From assembly GCF_018873765.1 (NCBI RefSeq), contig NC_057925.1:47709010-47773009 (forward strand): DNA of 64,000 nucleotides, in the 5' to 3' direction. The stretch is from Telopea speciosissima (Eukaryota > Streptophyta > Magnoliopsida > Proteales > Proteaceae). A model generated the notes under the pieces. It saw only the letters and a list, made by a program, of their open reading frames with translations. It was not told where the DNA came from and searched no databases. This document shows positions 22,152 through 34,948 of the stretch, piece by piece. The translations under genes were made by a program, and so were the position numbers. The stretch's first letter is position 1; each line of letters starts with the position of its first letter.

Positions 22152-22421
22152 TAGGGCTGTAAACGGATCGGATTCGGCTTGGATAGTGCTATATCCGCAT
22201 CCGCATCCGATTAGCTTTCAGACAGATTCGGATAGTGCTAAACGGATACGGATACGGATAAAGATCGGATTTTTTATTCGTTTACATGTAAATATAGCTT
22301 TTCGGATAGCTATAGCCTATCCGTATCCGCATCCATTTAGCTTTTGGACAGATTCGGATTGTGCTAAACGGATACGGAAACGGATACAAAAACGGATTTT
22401 GATTATTCATTTACACCCTTA
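22152..22421. mobile_element. hAT-type MITE with perfect 8-bp TSD
   Basis: Starts TAGGGCTGTAAACGGATCGG and ends TTCATTTACACCCTTA. The flanks are ATTTTGAC at 22144-22151 and 22422-22429, a perfect 8-bp TSD. The interior is the same GGATACGGATA-rich palindromic sequence as 1415-1690, in reverse orientation. Confidence 0.92.
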
Positions 22422-23819
22422 ATTTTGACCTATAACAAGATTCATTTTTCCCTAACTGCCCTCTATCTAGTGGCAAATTATTATGCTCGATTCGCCTTCA
22501 AATAAAAGAAAGAAGGGACGTAAAGTTTTGATTGTATGACCTCTTGCCTTTGTAACCAAATACTCTGAATATAGTGAGATAAGTAGACTATTTTTGCATT
22601 TTATCTTAGGGTTTTTTAGGTTGAAAAAAATATTAATAACCATGAGGCAAAAGGTTTTGTGCATGTTCATGCATCGTTGGATGGGAGATAAAGGTCCAGA
22701 TGCACCTCCTCACTATTTCCATCCTATAGCTGTGTGCATGGTCGTGCAATATGTAGGATCATGTACAAAACCTCTCCCCTAACTTTGTAGGGAAGAAAAA
22801 AAAAAAAAAGAATCCTTCAAATTACTCGCCCTTATATAACGAATGATGCCCAAAACTCTATTGGCAATGCTCTTGAACTCTCATCGAAATACCAGAACCC
22901 TTGAATGAAGATTTTATTTAAACCACGGGTGAAGGAAAACTCGATCTGAGAAAAAAAAAATTTGAAAAAATACATCATAACGATGATCCTGCCTTTCTTT
23001 TAGTTTCATTTTTTTTGGAATGTAAATTACAAACACATAATGACATTAAAAAAAAAAAAAAATACAAACACATGAAGAAACATGTGATAAGCCTAAGCTG
23101 GAACATTGTAAATGTAAACTAGCAATGCAAACCATGTTATACATGTGAAAAAATGTTTCTAATTAAATATCATAAAAGTGGACCAAAGTGGCTGCTTTAC
23201 ATAATAATATCCTAGTTAGGACCTGTTGTTTTCAAAATAATTTGAAAGTCACGAAAAAATAAGACAATTAAGAGTCACAACCGTTACCATTTGGATGGAT
23301 GGTGAGGCTCCAGGTAGCTGGTTAGAAGGAGATATGGATTGTTGACTTTGGGAAGTTTTCACCTTTTTGGTTGATCTTCAGTCTTCTATGAACAATTCTA
23401 ATTCTGTGAGTTTTATTAATCAATCTCGTTCTTATGTTTCAATCACTCATTCTCCAGCCAATAAGACTAGAACAAAAAGCTCAAGATGTATATTGATGAT
23501 GATGTACTCCTTTTTTTTTTTTGTTTATTTTAATCTTTTATGTATTAAAAAAATTAAAAAAAATGGACTTATTTTCGTGTTAGTATGGAGAACTATCATT
23601 GTCTTCTATATTTTTTGAGTACATATATGAAATGATAAGATTTTACCATATTAAGAAGGTAAAAAAATAAAATTTCAAATTCTTATTTGATTACAACAAT
23701 ATTTTACCTTTTCTAAAACCAAGAGATTAAGACATTTCACTTGAAACTCGGTCCAATCTTTATGGGATCGTGGTGTTTGTTATCGGAATCAATGACAATA
23801 TGCCCAATTGATATGCTAA

Positions 23820-24158
23820 GGCTACGTTTGGTTTGCATTCTTGTAATGCATTCTGGGTCAATAATGAATGATATCATAACAAACACAGCTATAGCCTTCC
23901 ACCCGTAATCTTAAACATCAAGACCTACTATTTATTTAGCGAATATTTGTAATCTTATCTTCTCAACCTCACCATTTTGTGGATCCCAAGTATCTCACTC
24001 CTTAAGATCTTAATTCTAAATCGCGGTTAAAAAAAAAGAGCAATGCAATGATATTTTGAAGGTGTTTGAAATCGTAGAGTGAACATTTTGAAATTAAGGT
24101 TACATGTGTATGATTTGTTGGAATGCATTATGACCTAAAATGGATACCAAACTGAGCA
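23820..24158. mobile_element. Tourist-like (PIF/Harbinger) MITE with TAA TSD
   Basis: Left end GGCTACGTTTGGTTTGCATTC; inverted right end TGCTCAGTTTGGTATCCATTT. TAA flanks each side (23817-23819 and 24159-24161), the 3-bp TSD typical of PIF/Harbinger. Part of the interior recurs at 36320-36500. No coding capacity. Confidence 0.75.
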
Positions 24159-25713
24159 TAAATGTTGTCATCCTAAGGGCGGTTGTAAGGATTGATCTCA
24201 TCATCTCATATCACATCTCCCCAACTATTTTTTCAGCTGTCAAGTATTGTCTCATCCTTAAAAAGTGCATGCATGAGACATCGTACCAAGAGGGACCACC
24301 AATTCATGAACTATCCGTTTTGGGTTGAAACGTTTTTCCTATTTATTAAGCTCCCCATCATCATGCAAACCGTGAACACAGGTTTTAATTTTTAAAACTC
24401 AACTCAGGATCAAATCTTTTACATCGATGCTGATGTTATTTTGATTTGAACCGGTCTGGAATCATGGTTCAAAGGTATTGGTATCATACCGATCATATGT
24501 ATTGGCCAAAGAAAAAAAAACTTGGGTTTCGATCTAATCAAAATAGAGTTTTGGTAGGTTTTGGTCGAAATCATGGATTTTTTTCCCATTGATGGGGAAA
24601 TCAAGGTTTCTATCCCCAAAAAAGATTTCTTAAATTTGATTTTTTGCAGGTTGCCTATTTTTGATATTTTAAACACAATGCATGAATTAATTTCACTAAA
24701 AAATCATTGAAAATGATACTTATGGTTTCGACGCTTTACTCTCTGTAGCCTAAGCTTGCTTTCTTCCTAAAGTATAGTATTAATTGGATTTCTCTTTATC
24801 AGAAAAAAAAAAATTGGATTTACAATGGGTAGTGGAGTGATGTGATGGTGGGCTCCAACCGTTCTACTTTAAGTATCGTTTAATCTTCTATTAAGGGAAC
24901 GGAAGGTTGTTAGAATTTCACGAGTGTTTCACCATAAACTCTTTCTTGGGTAGAAAACGACATCGAATTCAAAACCTCAGCACTCTGCACAGTAACAATA
25001 ACAACAACTTACAAGTGTCAAGCATGCACATCTCTCGTCTTTAATAATACATAAATTTAATCGTATATTAGATTCATCAACGGGTGGAAGGGGAGGGGTT
25101 TGGGAAACTTGGCCGAAACCAGCACCGAAACCAGTGAAATCCGATCGAAATCCGATCGAATTAAGGGATTTTTAAAACTCCAGTAGGATTTCATCTTGGA
25201 ACCTGTCAAAATCGAGACAATTTGGCGGTTTCAACAGGTTTCGGTCAAGTTTTCGATCACTAGTATTGACATCGTTGGTACCCGATATCGATACCCGACT
25301 CATAAAATAGTGATGTATTGGACCATGTTGGGGGAAAAATGGTTTGAATTTTTATTTTTTTATTTTTTGAAAAAACGATGACCAAACCATATGATAAGGC
25401 CTGTATCAAGTATCAACCGATCTATATTGGTATCGACCGGGATCAATACCGATCTTGATACCCTAATTCAAATCCTTGTTTGAATTGATTGCAATTGTCT
25501 CAAAATCAATCGGAATTGGTTAGATTTAGTAAGACTCAATGAGAACTCGTTTCTGAGAATCGAGGTTAATTGGAATTAGGATTGGTCCATATCAAGTTGA
25601 ATTGGTTGATTCCCTTGAGTCTAATAAACCATGATTTTGAAGGAGCATCACACACCCGTTAGTGTCGTGAAAAATTGAATATAATATGTAATTTATTTTA
25701 AGAAAAAAAGAAG

Positions 25714-25860
25714 CCCACGATGCCAGCATGCAGATTCCTTTATACACTCTCTCAAATTTCACTCATGGGATCCACACAATTTCTCCACATTAAATATCCT
25801 CTATAGACAATTCGTCATCCACAATACCTATTGGTGGGAAACTCTATGCCGACATAGTAG
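25714..25860. mobile_element. MITE of family A, inverted copy
   Basis: Starts CCCACGATGCCAGCATGCAG; the inverted right end reads CTACTATGTCGGCATAGAG. It interrupts segmental duplication copy B. Confidence 0.65.
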
Positions 25861-26600
25861 GGAATCTCTCCCTTTATTGTATTAGTTGGGCTGTGGAAAT
25901 TAATGAACCAGACCCAATAGCTTCAAGTTGTTATTGAGACAACTTTTTTTCACAAAATTGATTACAACACAAAATGAGAGCTTTTCTCAACACCGTGCAA
26001 ATATTTGTTATCAATGGAACTCAAATTCTGTGGAGAGATAAACACCAAGGTTCTATGCTTGCATGTCAAATTTCGTCCTAAAGAGCGCTTGCCAAATCTA
26101 CAAAATGATATTCAAAATGATCCAGGATCAAGGGGGATTGCATAATAATGGTTGGAGTACTATAGGCGTTTCTAGGGCTCAGCCTAGGTCTGACCAAGCT
26201 TGAAGTCGGGTTGAGATATCTCAACACACTTTTGACACATGACTCACCCAAAACGTATCCTTTTTGTCCAACATTAATCATAATTACCACAATACCTTTT
26301 CATGTCGCACAAGGAAGGTAGATCTTGTTGACAGACCTCTCAACTCTAGACCATGCAAATGAATTTTGCTGAAGTATCCAAATTTTGATCTAGTTACTTC
26401 TAGTTAGTTCTTCAAAATATATGAATATGACAAAGTGTAGCACAATGACATTTTGCTATATTATTCCACCCCACCCCCCAAAAAAAAACCATTTTGCTAG
26501 CCTTTGGCCCAATGGGTGCCTTGTTAGGTCATATAGAAGGATGGCATTTCCAATTGGAAGAGTTTGATCCCTAGTTTATAAAAGTGCATTTAAAATGGCA

Positions 26601-27734
26601 TTGTTGTTTTTTACCATTTTAAACGGTTATTCTCGTTAGTTTCCCAAAGATAAGGTAAAAAAAAGGCAACTGACCCTCTTTTCCATTTTAAACACATTTA
26701 AAACACATTCTCCCCACTCCCCTCCACTCTTTTTTTTTTTTTTTTTGACCTTTTTTTATGTAGAATTGCTTGTCGTTCACATTGACTCACTTAACTCATC
26801 GTTATCTCTCTCCCGAAATTCGATCAATCTAATTCTTTTATCGATGTAAAGATGCATTTCCAATTGGAAGAGTTTGATATATTTATAAACATGCATATCA
26901 TTGTTGTTTTCAATTAAAGATCATTAGTTTCCCAAAGATATTGAGGTACAAGCTTTTTTATGAATGCATTTATTGATCATTCTCTCCGAACCCGAATTTC
27001 TTTAAAGAGATGACTCCAACTCCAACGGAACATGCATCACTAAAGATCAATGCAGTATCCAAAATTTACAACAATGCATTTATTGACAAGAATTTTAAAA
27101 GATGACTCCACCACTGAACCATAGTCAAGCATTGCTCAACAAGGTTTCAAGCATTGCTCAACAAGGCTTTGGACATTATGATGTATAAATTGGGAATTGA
27201 TATTTGATGATATTAGTTGACATGTCTTGAAATTTACAATGGGCTGTGGAATATATATGGATTAGTTTTGGATGGTACAGTTGTTTTGAACATTAGAAGC
27301 AAATATTCAAGTAAAAATTCCTCAATTTATAGGAATAGTCTCTTTTTTTGTTCCCTTTTTTTTTTTTTGTTATCTTGCTCAAGTATTAAATTGTAACCCA
27401 AACAAATTTTATTAAGTGGTAAAATAAAGTGTTGTGAAATTTAAGACTACCCTTTCAAATATTTCTAAGTATGACCCTCCAAAGGAGAGAGAATGGAAGG
27501 AAATACATGAGAGGACACAATGCAGATCGTCTACGGCCTGGCCAAGCTGCTCGTAGCGGCCTGTGAAAATATATGATTGAATCTTAGTTCTAATTTTGAT
27601 GTAAGACTAATTCACACCATTATTTGAATATTCATATGGTTGAAACTGCCACATTACCTTCCCAGTGACAAAAAAAATGGTGTTGGCCTGCTGGTGTAAG
27701 GAAACTTTTTCAGATCAAAACAAATATTTTTTCA
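26601..27734. other. Intergenic, AT-rich
   Basis: Short local repeats are seen (GCATTTCCAATTGGAAGAGT at 26543 and about 26852; TCAAGCATTGCTCAACAAGG twice near 27130). No gene. Confidence 0.4.
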
Positions 27735-27895
27735 TAAAAGAAGAAGAAAGAACGACGTCTCGTCACACCCTCCTACGCACTCTCACATGGCCACATGAAA
27801 AGACCATCTCACCCCTTCTTGTCAATGTCCATGCGCTCACTGCCATTGGCTTAGCCGCTGGCACATTGGTGACGCAATCAAGTAGCATTCTTTTT
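27735..27895. mobile_element. MITE of family B
   Basis: Left AAAGAACGACGTCTCGTCAC and inverted right GGAAAAAAGAATGCTACTTG ends with GC-rich interior (CACATGGCCACATGAAAAGA). The TIRs are weak. Confidence 0.45.
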
Positions 27896-28399
27896 TCCAC
27901 ATTAAAATAAAAAAATCCTAAATATAATAAGATTCAAGAACTTGCTCTCTTGATGGTAGGAAAAAGAATGTAGTCCATTAGAAATTAGTACCAACTGCCA
28001 GTGAATACTAATATAGATGGTTTTCCATGTCATTGCCACGTAAGACTATAAAGGATAATTGGTTTAGGAAAACACTAGGAGGATTTACCATCAACTCCCT
28101 TCCCGAAAGAAGAGTATAAGCTCCTGACTGGGTAGGCTGGAGTGGGCTTCGAAAAACCCAAGCCCAGCCCAAGTTCTTTGTCCCAATTCAACTAAACCTG
28201 ACTAAGTTGGGAGAACTGAATCATAAACCATCCTAGGTTGGCTTACAAGCCCAAGCCCGGCCGAAGGCCCGAGAATAAATGTTTGTCTCAACATATATTA
28301 TGTCAGTTGAATGCAGTATTTTTTACCAAAAAAAAAAAAAAAGTTGAAAATCTCATTTCAGATTTAATAAAAAATAAAGTAGGTAAAGCTTGTCCTTTA

Positions 28400-28600
28400 A
28401 AAAGAGAAGGGAGAGTGTAAGAGCGTTCTCTGTGCAGGACCACATGGGTGAGAGGTGCGAGCGACAACAAATGAGAGCACATATTTTGGCATCTCAGTGG
28501 GCAAAGTTTTCGCTTTTCATGGGTGTGGGGCAGTCATTTCGCTCCCGCTGTGTCTGGGCATGGCCTTTACCCTGTCAACATAGAACATTTTCCCAAAAAG
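28400..28600. repeat. Family B-like repeat
   Basis: Shares GGTGTGGGGCAGTCATTTCG followed by CTCCC with the copy at 19585-19740. It ends AGAACATTTTCCCAAAAAG. Confidence 0.45.
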
Positions 28601-28939
28601 AATAAGGGAAGTACTTCAATCACAAGTTCACAACATGGAAGGGTCAATAGCACCAGTCATATGTAAAATTTTAATCCAGAATGTACTATATTGGAAAAAT
28701 AAAATCATTACAAGATCCAAATGTTCTGAAGGATTCATAGACATGCATGAGAGGGGATACCATTACATTGAAGTTTAAATAGAATTACAAATTAGGTATG
28801 CTCACCTAATCATGTTTCACCGGGAATCACATAGTAGGAATATGAACTATAGTTGGAAAGCCAAGTTTTTCCATTTGACACGCATGAGAGGGTATGCCAT
28901 TACAAGTCAGTTTATTTAAATTTTTTTTTTAAGGGTGGG

Positions 28940-29740
28940 GGGCAAGAGATTGTTATTTGGTCATGTAGTGCCTACACTAGTGCAAGAGTCAATAAGAGTA
29001 CATGTAGGAGCATTTAAGTGAATGAGAGTTTTTCAATTCATTGTGGAGTTTTAGCAGTAATTTCACGTGATCATGTGTCTAGGTGCAAAAACTGGTTAAT
29101 GTTCTCTCAGTCCCAATATGACTCATTCAACCTCTTATATCAACTACTAATCATCACTTTTTTGTGGGAAATAGATTTGCACAACACCCATCCAAAAATG
29201 AAATTGCACACCTCACATATGACTTTTTATGTGAGAAATGATATGTCATAAGGAATTCCCTCATTCGGCCAAAAGTGCACTAGGTTGATAACTTTTTATT
29301 TCTTTTTCTGTTAAATTGATAAACTACTACTTCACCAACTATCTAATCAACGGCTGCTTGAGGAAAGTGGAACAAGTTGTCCACCTAAGCCGTTGGATAT
29401 ACTTTAACATAATCCAACGACTGGAATCTCATCGTACTTGATTATACATCATCCCAATTTATATTTAGAAATACAGAACAACGCCACCCTATGCCCAACC
29501 ATAGGGCCATAGGGGTATGCAAAATGACGATCGCACTCCACTAGAAAGACATAATGACTAGAGATGTGGCAGTCATTTTGTGCGCCCTTATGTCTAGCAT
29601 AGAGACAACATGCGTTTGTGTGACTACCACGCACGAGGGTGCAGGCTACGTCTAGACACATGAGGCAGGATGATTATTTTGCCTACTTCCATGTGTCTGA
29701 GCGCATCTTGTGTCCCTAATGCAAATAACATTTTTCCTAA
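28940..29740. repeat. Two further family B-like repeats
   Basis: One spans about 28940-29110 (TTGGTCATGTAGTGCCTACA) and one about 29485-29740 (GTCTAGACACATGAGGCAGG; AAAATGACGATCGCACTCC). Neither has clean ends. The region between has no gene. Confidence 0.4.
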
Positions 29741-30104
29741 ACAATAGTATAAATCATACCAAAAAATCATACCAAAGAGAGCTAAGTCCTATGGGAATCT
29801 TTACCAAACAAAAAAAGAGTCCCATGGGAATGTGACCTAGACCGAGAGAGGAACAATACAAAGGCCCAGATCTATGGTATAAATGGTTCATTAGTTCTTA
29901 TGTGGCCCACTTTCGAGGTTCTAGCGCCCACCCCAAGCCTATAGTGGACCCCAGCTCGGAAGCCAGACACTCGAAACCCTAATCTTCCATTCACGGCTAT
30001 TGACCAAAAAACAGAACTTCCATTCGCGGCGTGACACGATAAAGTATAAAAGCGGGACACCGCACGATTCTCATCGGACGATTTAAGAAATATCACAAAC
30101 GCGA

Positions 30105-30444
30105 CTATAAATCTCTCTCTTTGGTCCGTTCCATACGGTGTTCTTCGTCTTCATCTCGAATTTCTGTTCCGTCTATGAATTTCTCCGTTGCGGATCTAGG
30201 GTTTGATCTGAACCTATGAAGGTAACGTGATTAGGGACGTTATCTGTTCCGCAGGAGAAAGTCGGTCTTCTCCTTCTTGCAAGATTCTATCACTAGGGTT
30301 AGGGCTTGCAGGGCTTGTTTCTTCTCAGTTCTGAGTGCTAGGGTTTGAGGGTTTTTTTTTTTATCGTATTGATAATTTAGATCGCTAGGGTTTAGGATAT
30401 TTGCGTTAGTTTTCATCTTTTTTTATTTTTAGGTTTAACTGCAG
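30105..30444 (+). promoter_or_regulatory. FRL core promoter and leader intron
   Basis: CTATAAATC at about 30105-30113 is the better of two TATA boxes (the other is TATAAAAG at 30045). After a CT-rich leader, a GTAACG donor at 30222 and a CTGCAG acceptor ending at 30444 would remove a ~220-bp leader intron just before the start codon, a common arrangement in plant genes. An upstream ATG at 30216 lies at the donor side. Confidence 0.55.
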
Positions 30445-30447
30445 AAA

Positions 30448-33400
30448 ATGGCTTCATTGGAGGCGATTTCTACTGCTATTAAATCCAGCGATGAGAAAAG
30501 GGAGAAGCTTCGCAAAGCATTCGAAGATCTCCAATCACACTCTTCTTCCCTTGCTTCATTCACCCTTCAGTGGAAGGACCTGGAGGAGCATTTTGACTCG
30601 ATCAAGAGTTCCATCGATGAACGCTTGAAGGAACTTGAATTGAAAGAGTCCCAAGCCGGTGATGGTTCGGATTTGAAAGAATCTCCTCCCCATAATGTGG
30701 ACTCTAATGGGAAGCAATCTTTGCCGTTGGAGGATGATGATACAGATCCTGAGTTGGTTTCTCTCTGCGTCAAGATGGATGGGAAGGGTTTGTGGTCCTA
30801 CATAATGGAACGTCGGAGAGAGTTGGCTCTGATCAAGGATGAACTTGCTACTGCTCTTAAATCTGCATCCGATCCTGCAAAGCTTCTTTTAGACGCAATG
30901 CAAGGTCTTTATATCAGAAAACATAAGAAAGACAAGCTTGGTGAATTGTCGGCTATCAAAGCTTGTGTTTTTTTATTAGAACAACAAACGGCGATGTCCG
31001 CACCAATCAAACCTCAGTCGATGGAGAAAGCTAAGAAATTGGCCATTGAATGGAAAGGGAAACTTAATCCAAGTAGTGATCCTCTAGAGACTTTAGCCTT
31101 TTTGCAATTTGTTGCTACCTACGAGTTGGTCCCCGCTATTCGTGAAGGTGAACTTCTCGATCTCATTCTAACTGTCGCTCGGCGCAGACAGGCAATTGAT
31201 TTGTGTCGAGCCCTTGGTTTCACGGAAAAGATGCCTGGTAAGTCTTATTCTATCCCGGACATGTTTTGTTACTCTTTTAAGTCATTCTTGTTTTAGGTTA
31301 ACTTTTTTTTTTTTCCAATTGATGTGTGCAATCGAGGGAAGCTGTAGGTTCCCTTGAAATTTTCCGGCTAAGCATTCGCTGTATTTCCTGCTTAAAATTG
31401 TAGACAACATTTTCGTTACCACAATGAAAAATTCATGTCCATAAGTTAGCATGTTCAGATACTTTCTGACAATTCGATCTAGTCCTTTTCTGTTTAAATG
31501 TTTTTGTTGCTGTCTCCTTCCATGGGCTGAAGGATTATATTTGATCTGGTCGGTCTAGATCATATGCTTTTGTTGGTTTCACGGTGTTGTGATACTTTGT
31601 TTTCTGTTTTCATACTTTTAGCCATTTTTTTTGGTAAAGATACTTTTAGCCATTTCAGTGTTATATTTTTTTATTAGCTGTCCTGCATTAATGATTCACT
31701 GCTGGTCATGATTCAATGATGCTGTTTGTTGAGAGCTTCTTAGTTGATGCTAAGCCTTACGCCTTGAGTTATGTGAGTTAACTTAATTCAAATTTTATTT
31801 TGAAGTGCGAGTTTTTGTGGGACAAATTATTGTTAGTTAAAGTCTCAAATCAGGCTTTTTAGCGGTCCTTCTTCAAAACTCTCCATTTGATGGTTTCCTT
31901 TTCATAGTCCATTGCCTTCGTGGCTGTGATTTCTGCCACTTCCTCTTGGATTGTAGTTGTTGTACTGTTAATTTCCCCCCCTAGTTGGTGTTTTGAGCTT
32001 GATGCCCATGATGCTGTTTTTTTGAACCTCAAGCATTCTATGAGAGTGAATCTGTTGGTTTTTTGAACGGCAAACATTCTCTGAGAGTGAATCTGCTTTA
32101 AGAGATGACATTACTTTCATGCATTTCTTACTTTGACTAGTCGGGATAAATTTTTAAGCTTTATTGTTATTTGGCTGGTGATATACTTTTGGGGGAAAGT
32201 TTTCCTCTTGATGGGCTCATGCACAGTTACTGTCTGTAATTGTGTACTGTCCATAAAACAAGCTCACCAATTGCTTTATGTGGTGTTCCTCCACTGATGG
32301 GCGTTCTTATATTACATTGCATCAATACTAGTGTTGTGGCCATTATTCGGTGTAATGTTTATGAGTCCCCATGTCACTGTTGGTTCGTTTGCTCTGGCTT
32401 ATTTCTTGCCACTTATACATTGTCAATTTTCTTGTGTAAATATCTGATTGAGTCTTGTCCTTCTCTCTCTCTTATATTTATGTATATGGGGGTGTGGTTT
32501 TGTTATGGATTGTCTTGGCTGGGAGAAGCTATGTGATGCAATATTTCTGGCATTATTTTTCTGAGAAATCAAGAAATTGCTCAGTCAGATTTCACATTGT
32601 CATTTATTGAGTTCTCAAATTTTTTAATCTTTCTGTGCTGCTGGGTGGTCTGCATATATCATCTCCCCTATCAATAGTTTCTGTAGGTAGTACTCCCGCT
32701 CTTGTTCAGGCAATGTTAACATCTTATTTAGTCTTGTTTTCTAGATTTTTAACTAATGGTCTGTTGATATCACTTGTAAAAACCATCATTCGGGACTGAA
32801 TGGTATTAACTTGATGTTATTCTGCAATTCTGAGGCCTCTAATTAATCTCTTTGTATATTTTTCTTGCTTGAGCTAAAATACTGTTTTCAATTTTGTTGA
32901 CCTGCAATGCCACTCAGTTTTTTGATTTTACAGTTTCTCCTCCCTTTACCTGCTTTTACGTTCAGTTTCCTTGCTCCTCCTCGGAGTACCGAATTTCCAA
33001 CCTACAATTCCAAGTTTTTTTTTCTTCCAATTCTTGTGCTCAATATTGAGCTATACGCTCATCACCTGCTGTTGGATCCTTGGTCGTGTCCATGGTTCGA
33101 GGAATCTCTATCGGATCCTCGATTTGTATCAGTGTCAGTGGAGACTGATACTGATTCCTGGACGATTCCGTATTCGTGGATCGATATGGACAAGGGTAAA
33201 AATGTAAAAAAATCTATTTTTTTTATGAAAACAGGGGCAAAGCTGATCCGATACAGACCGATCTGGATTGTTATCAGATCGGTATTGGCAGAGACCTATT
33301 CTAATACCGATTCCGATTACTGAAAATTTTAACTCTTCAATTTTTTTTTAAGATAGGTAGGTCCCCAAGAGAGTTGAACTCATGACAACCAAATGTGAGG

Positions 33401-34807
33401 TTTGTGAACTGAGCTAACCCTTTGGGGATCCTCAAAAGTGATTTGATGATCGCTTGGGTTTTTCATGTCATCTTTTCTTAATAATTTAGATCTATACATT
33501 AATTTGGTATTTATTCTATTGGGAAAAGGAATGCTAACCAATGTTGCATCGCGGCGTGTACCTCTGCCCAGGCACAGCCGTGTGCGAAATGACCGGTGCA
33601 CCTCCCTGGAAAAGGTGCATAGTACTAGCGGTGCCCCGGTCCTTTTCCACTGGTTGTGCCTAGGCGCAGGTACATGCTGCAGCGCAGGTTACTGTTCCTT
33701 TTCCCATTTTAGGAGACTTGTTGGGTCTCTGTTTTATCATTTTCAGATTTTTAGGAGACTTTTGTTGGGTTTTTAATTGTCAGATAGTAATTTCGTTATG
33801 TCTCTGTGTGTGTGTGTGTTTTGGCTCTCCCCTATTCCCCCAAATCATGATCTTAAATGTAGGTTATACCTTGAATTTGGCAATCAAATACATCCTGTTG
33901 CTTGGCTTCTGTACCCACATTGGGTCAGTCTTATAAAATCTTTACGTTCTCTCCAACAGATTTTATTCAGAAACTTACAAGTAAGGGGAAGCATATTGAA
34001 GCTGTAAAATTTATATTTGCATTTGAGCTTACGGAAAAGTTCCCACCAGTACCTCTCCTTAAAGCTCACGTTAGGGAGTCCAAGAAAATAGGGCAGGAAA
34101 TTAAGACAAGGGGAAATTTCTCAATTCAGTCACAGGTAAATTTGCAATTTCTCCTTATGAGTTCTTCGATGTTTAGGTTTTTAAAGTAGTCGTCATACTC
34201 CACTTTATCCTTTTATTTAACTTGCCAACAGAATGAGGCTGCAGCCAGGGAAGTTACTGCCATGAGGGCAGTAATTAAGCTCGTTGAAGAACACAATCTC
34301 CAATCCCAGTACCCTTGTGAGAAGCTAGAGAATCATATTGAGCTGCTGGAGAAGCTGAAGGCGGATAGGAAACGGTCTGCAGAGACCTCTTCCAACAAGA
34401 AGCAGTCTGGAAATAAACGTCATCGACCGTCGCCACCTGCTGATTCTCCTCCTCCTGCCACCCCAAAATCAGTTCCTGGGCCAACTTCTAGTACTGTTGC
34501 TCAAATTCATCAGCAGCCTCAGTTGCAGCCGTCTAGCTTGTTGGCAGATCGAGTTGCTCCTTACTTTGGTTCAGCAGCTGGACCATATGGATTGGCAGGA
34601 CCACCTTCTGTATCCCCTTACCTAAGAACATCGTCTGAACTGTATGGGGTTGGTGTTAACCCACTCAGCTTTGGTGGACACCTAAGCCCGCCTAGGTCGC
34701 ACCTGTACTCTTCAGAGTCACACCCTTCTGGTCTTTATGACAGGCCTTTGAGCTATGGTGGTTATGGTTTACCACCACCTCAGCACCGTCCTTTGTTCTA
34801 CCCTTGA
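30448..34807 (+). CDS. FRIGIDA-like protein (FRL1/FRL2-like)
   Basis: Exon 1 is 30448-31237, exon 2 is 33960-34135 and exon 3 is 34232-34807. GTAAGT and GTAAAT donors with CAG acceptors join in frame to 513 residues. The N-terminus (EAISTAIKSSDEKREKLRKA and the following ~60 residues) is a charged, probably coiled segment like that of Arabidopsis FRL1 and FRL2. The Frigida domain follows, with LVSLCVKMDGKGLW, LAFLQFVATYEL, and, across the exon 1/2 join, QAIDLCRALGFTEKMPDFIQ, then EKFPPVPLLKAHVRESKK. The C-terminus (after about residue 370) has a basic stretch (KKQSGNKRHRPSPP), possibly a nuclear signal, then a Pro/Ser/Tyr/Gly-rich tail. FRIGIDA-family proteins are nuclear scaffold proteins that promote FLC expression and vernalization-dependent flowering in Arabidopsis; in species without that pathway their role is less clear. 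FRL1/2 versus another FRL subclass rests on the N-terminus. Confidence 0.92.
33341..33434 (-). mobile_element. tRNA-derived SINE, short, minus strand
   Basis: Read on the minus strand it begins GGATCCCCAAAGGGTTAGC, has an A box (GGGTTAGCTCAGTTC) and a B box (GAGTTCAACTC) about 35 bp apart, and ends with a poly-A tail (a T run on the plus strand at 33341-33349). The head matches the SINE at 35590 (CCCCAAGGGTTAGC), so both may belong to one family. Confidence 0.65.
33521..33705. mobile_element. MITE of family B, best-defined copy
   Basis: Inverted ends GGGAAAAGGAATGCTAACC and (inverted) GGGAAAAGGAACAGTAACC are 19 bp with three mismatches. The interior contains GTGTGCGAAATGACCGGTGC. ATT flanks both sides, too short to call a TSD. 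It sits in FRL intron 1. Confidence 0.78.
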
Positions 34808-34948
34808 TAGGTTGAGGGTGAGTGGTGTCATGGTGGTAAGCAGGCTTTGAAAACATCTCATATAAACTCCTAATGTCATTGTACAAAAGATAGGGTCTAA
34901 GCAAGTTCTTATTTTGTTTATCAAGATATTTGTTTTGGTGGGTTTAAC

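Larger units (their letters stand above)
22810..26600. repeat. Segmental duplication, copy B
   Basis: This is the partner of 19350-22060. It is enlarged by a Tourist-like MITE (23820-24158), about 1.2 kb of extra sequence between about 24410 and 25625 that carries GGTATCGATACCGATC-type repeats, and a family A MITE (25714-25860). No intact gene is present; shared short frames (for example EGPPIHDLSVFE at about 20793 and EGPPIHELSV at about 24293) may be relics of one. Confidence 0.75.
31238..33959 (+). other. FRL intron 1 (2.7 kb) with inserted repeats
   Basis: The intron holds a GTATCAG/CGATAC-rich dispersed repeat (about 33060-33325), a minus-strand SINE (33341-33434) and a family B MITE (33521-33705), clustered within 1 kb of its 3' end. 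The open frames at 32240-32536 and 32907-33323 lie inside it and are not genes. Confidence 0.8.

Noticed and set aside
32240..33323. Frames of 98-138 codons inside FRL intron 1 as nested genes.
   Set aside because: They cover non-coding intron and a dispersed GTATCAG-rich repeat; the FRL exons join perfectly without them.
33345..33434. A possible functional tRNA gene on the minus strand (A and B boxes, pairing CCCCAA/TTGGGG ends).
   Set aside because: Poly-A tail directly after the tRNA-like part and a head shared with the SINE at 35590; no clear anticodon stem. Read as a SINE.
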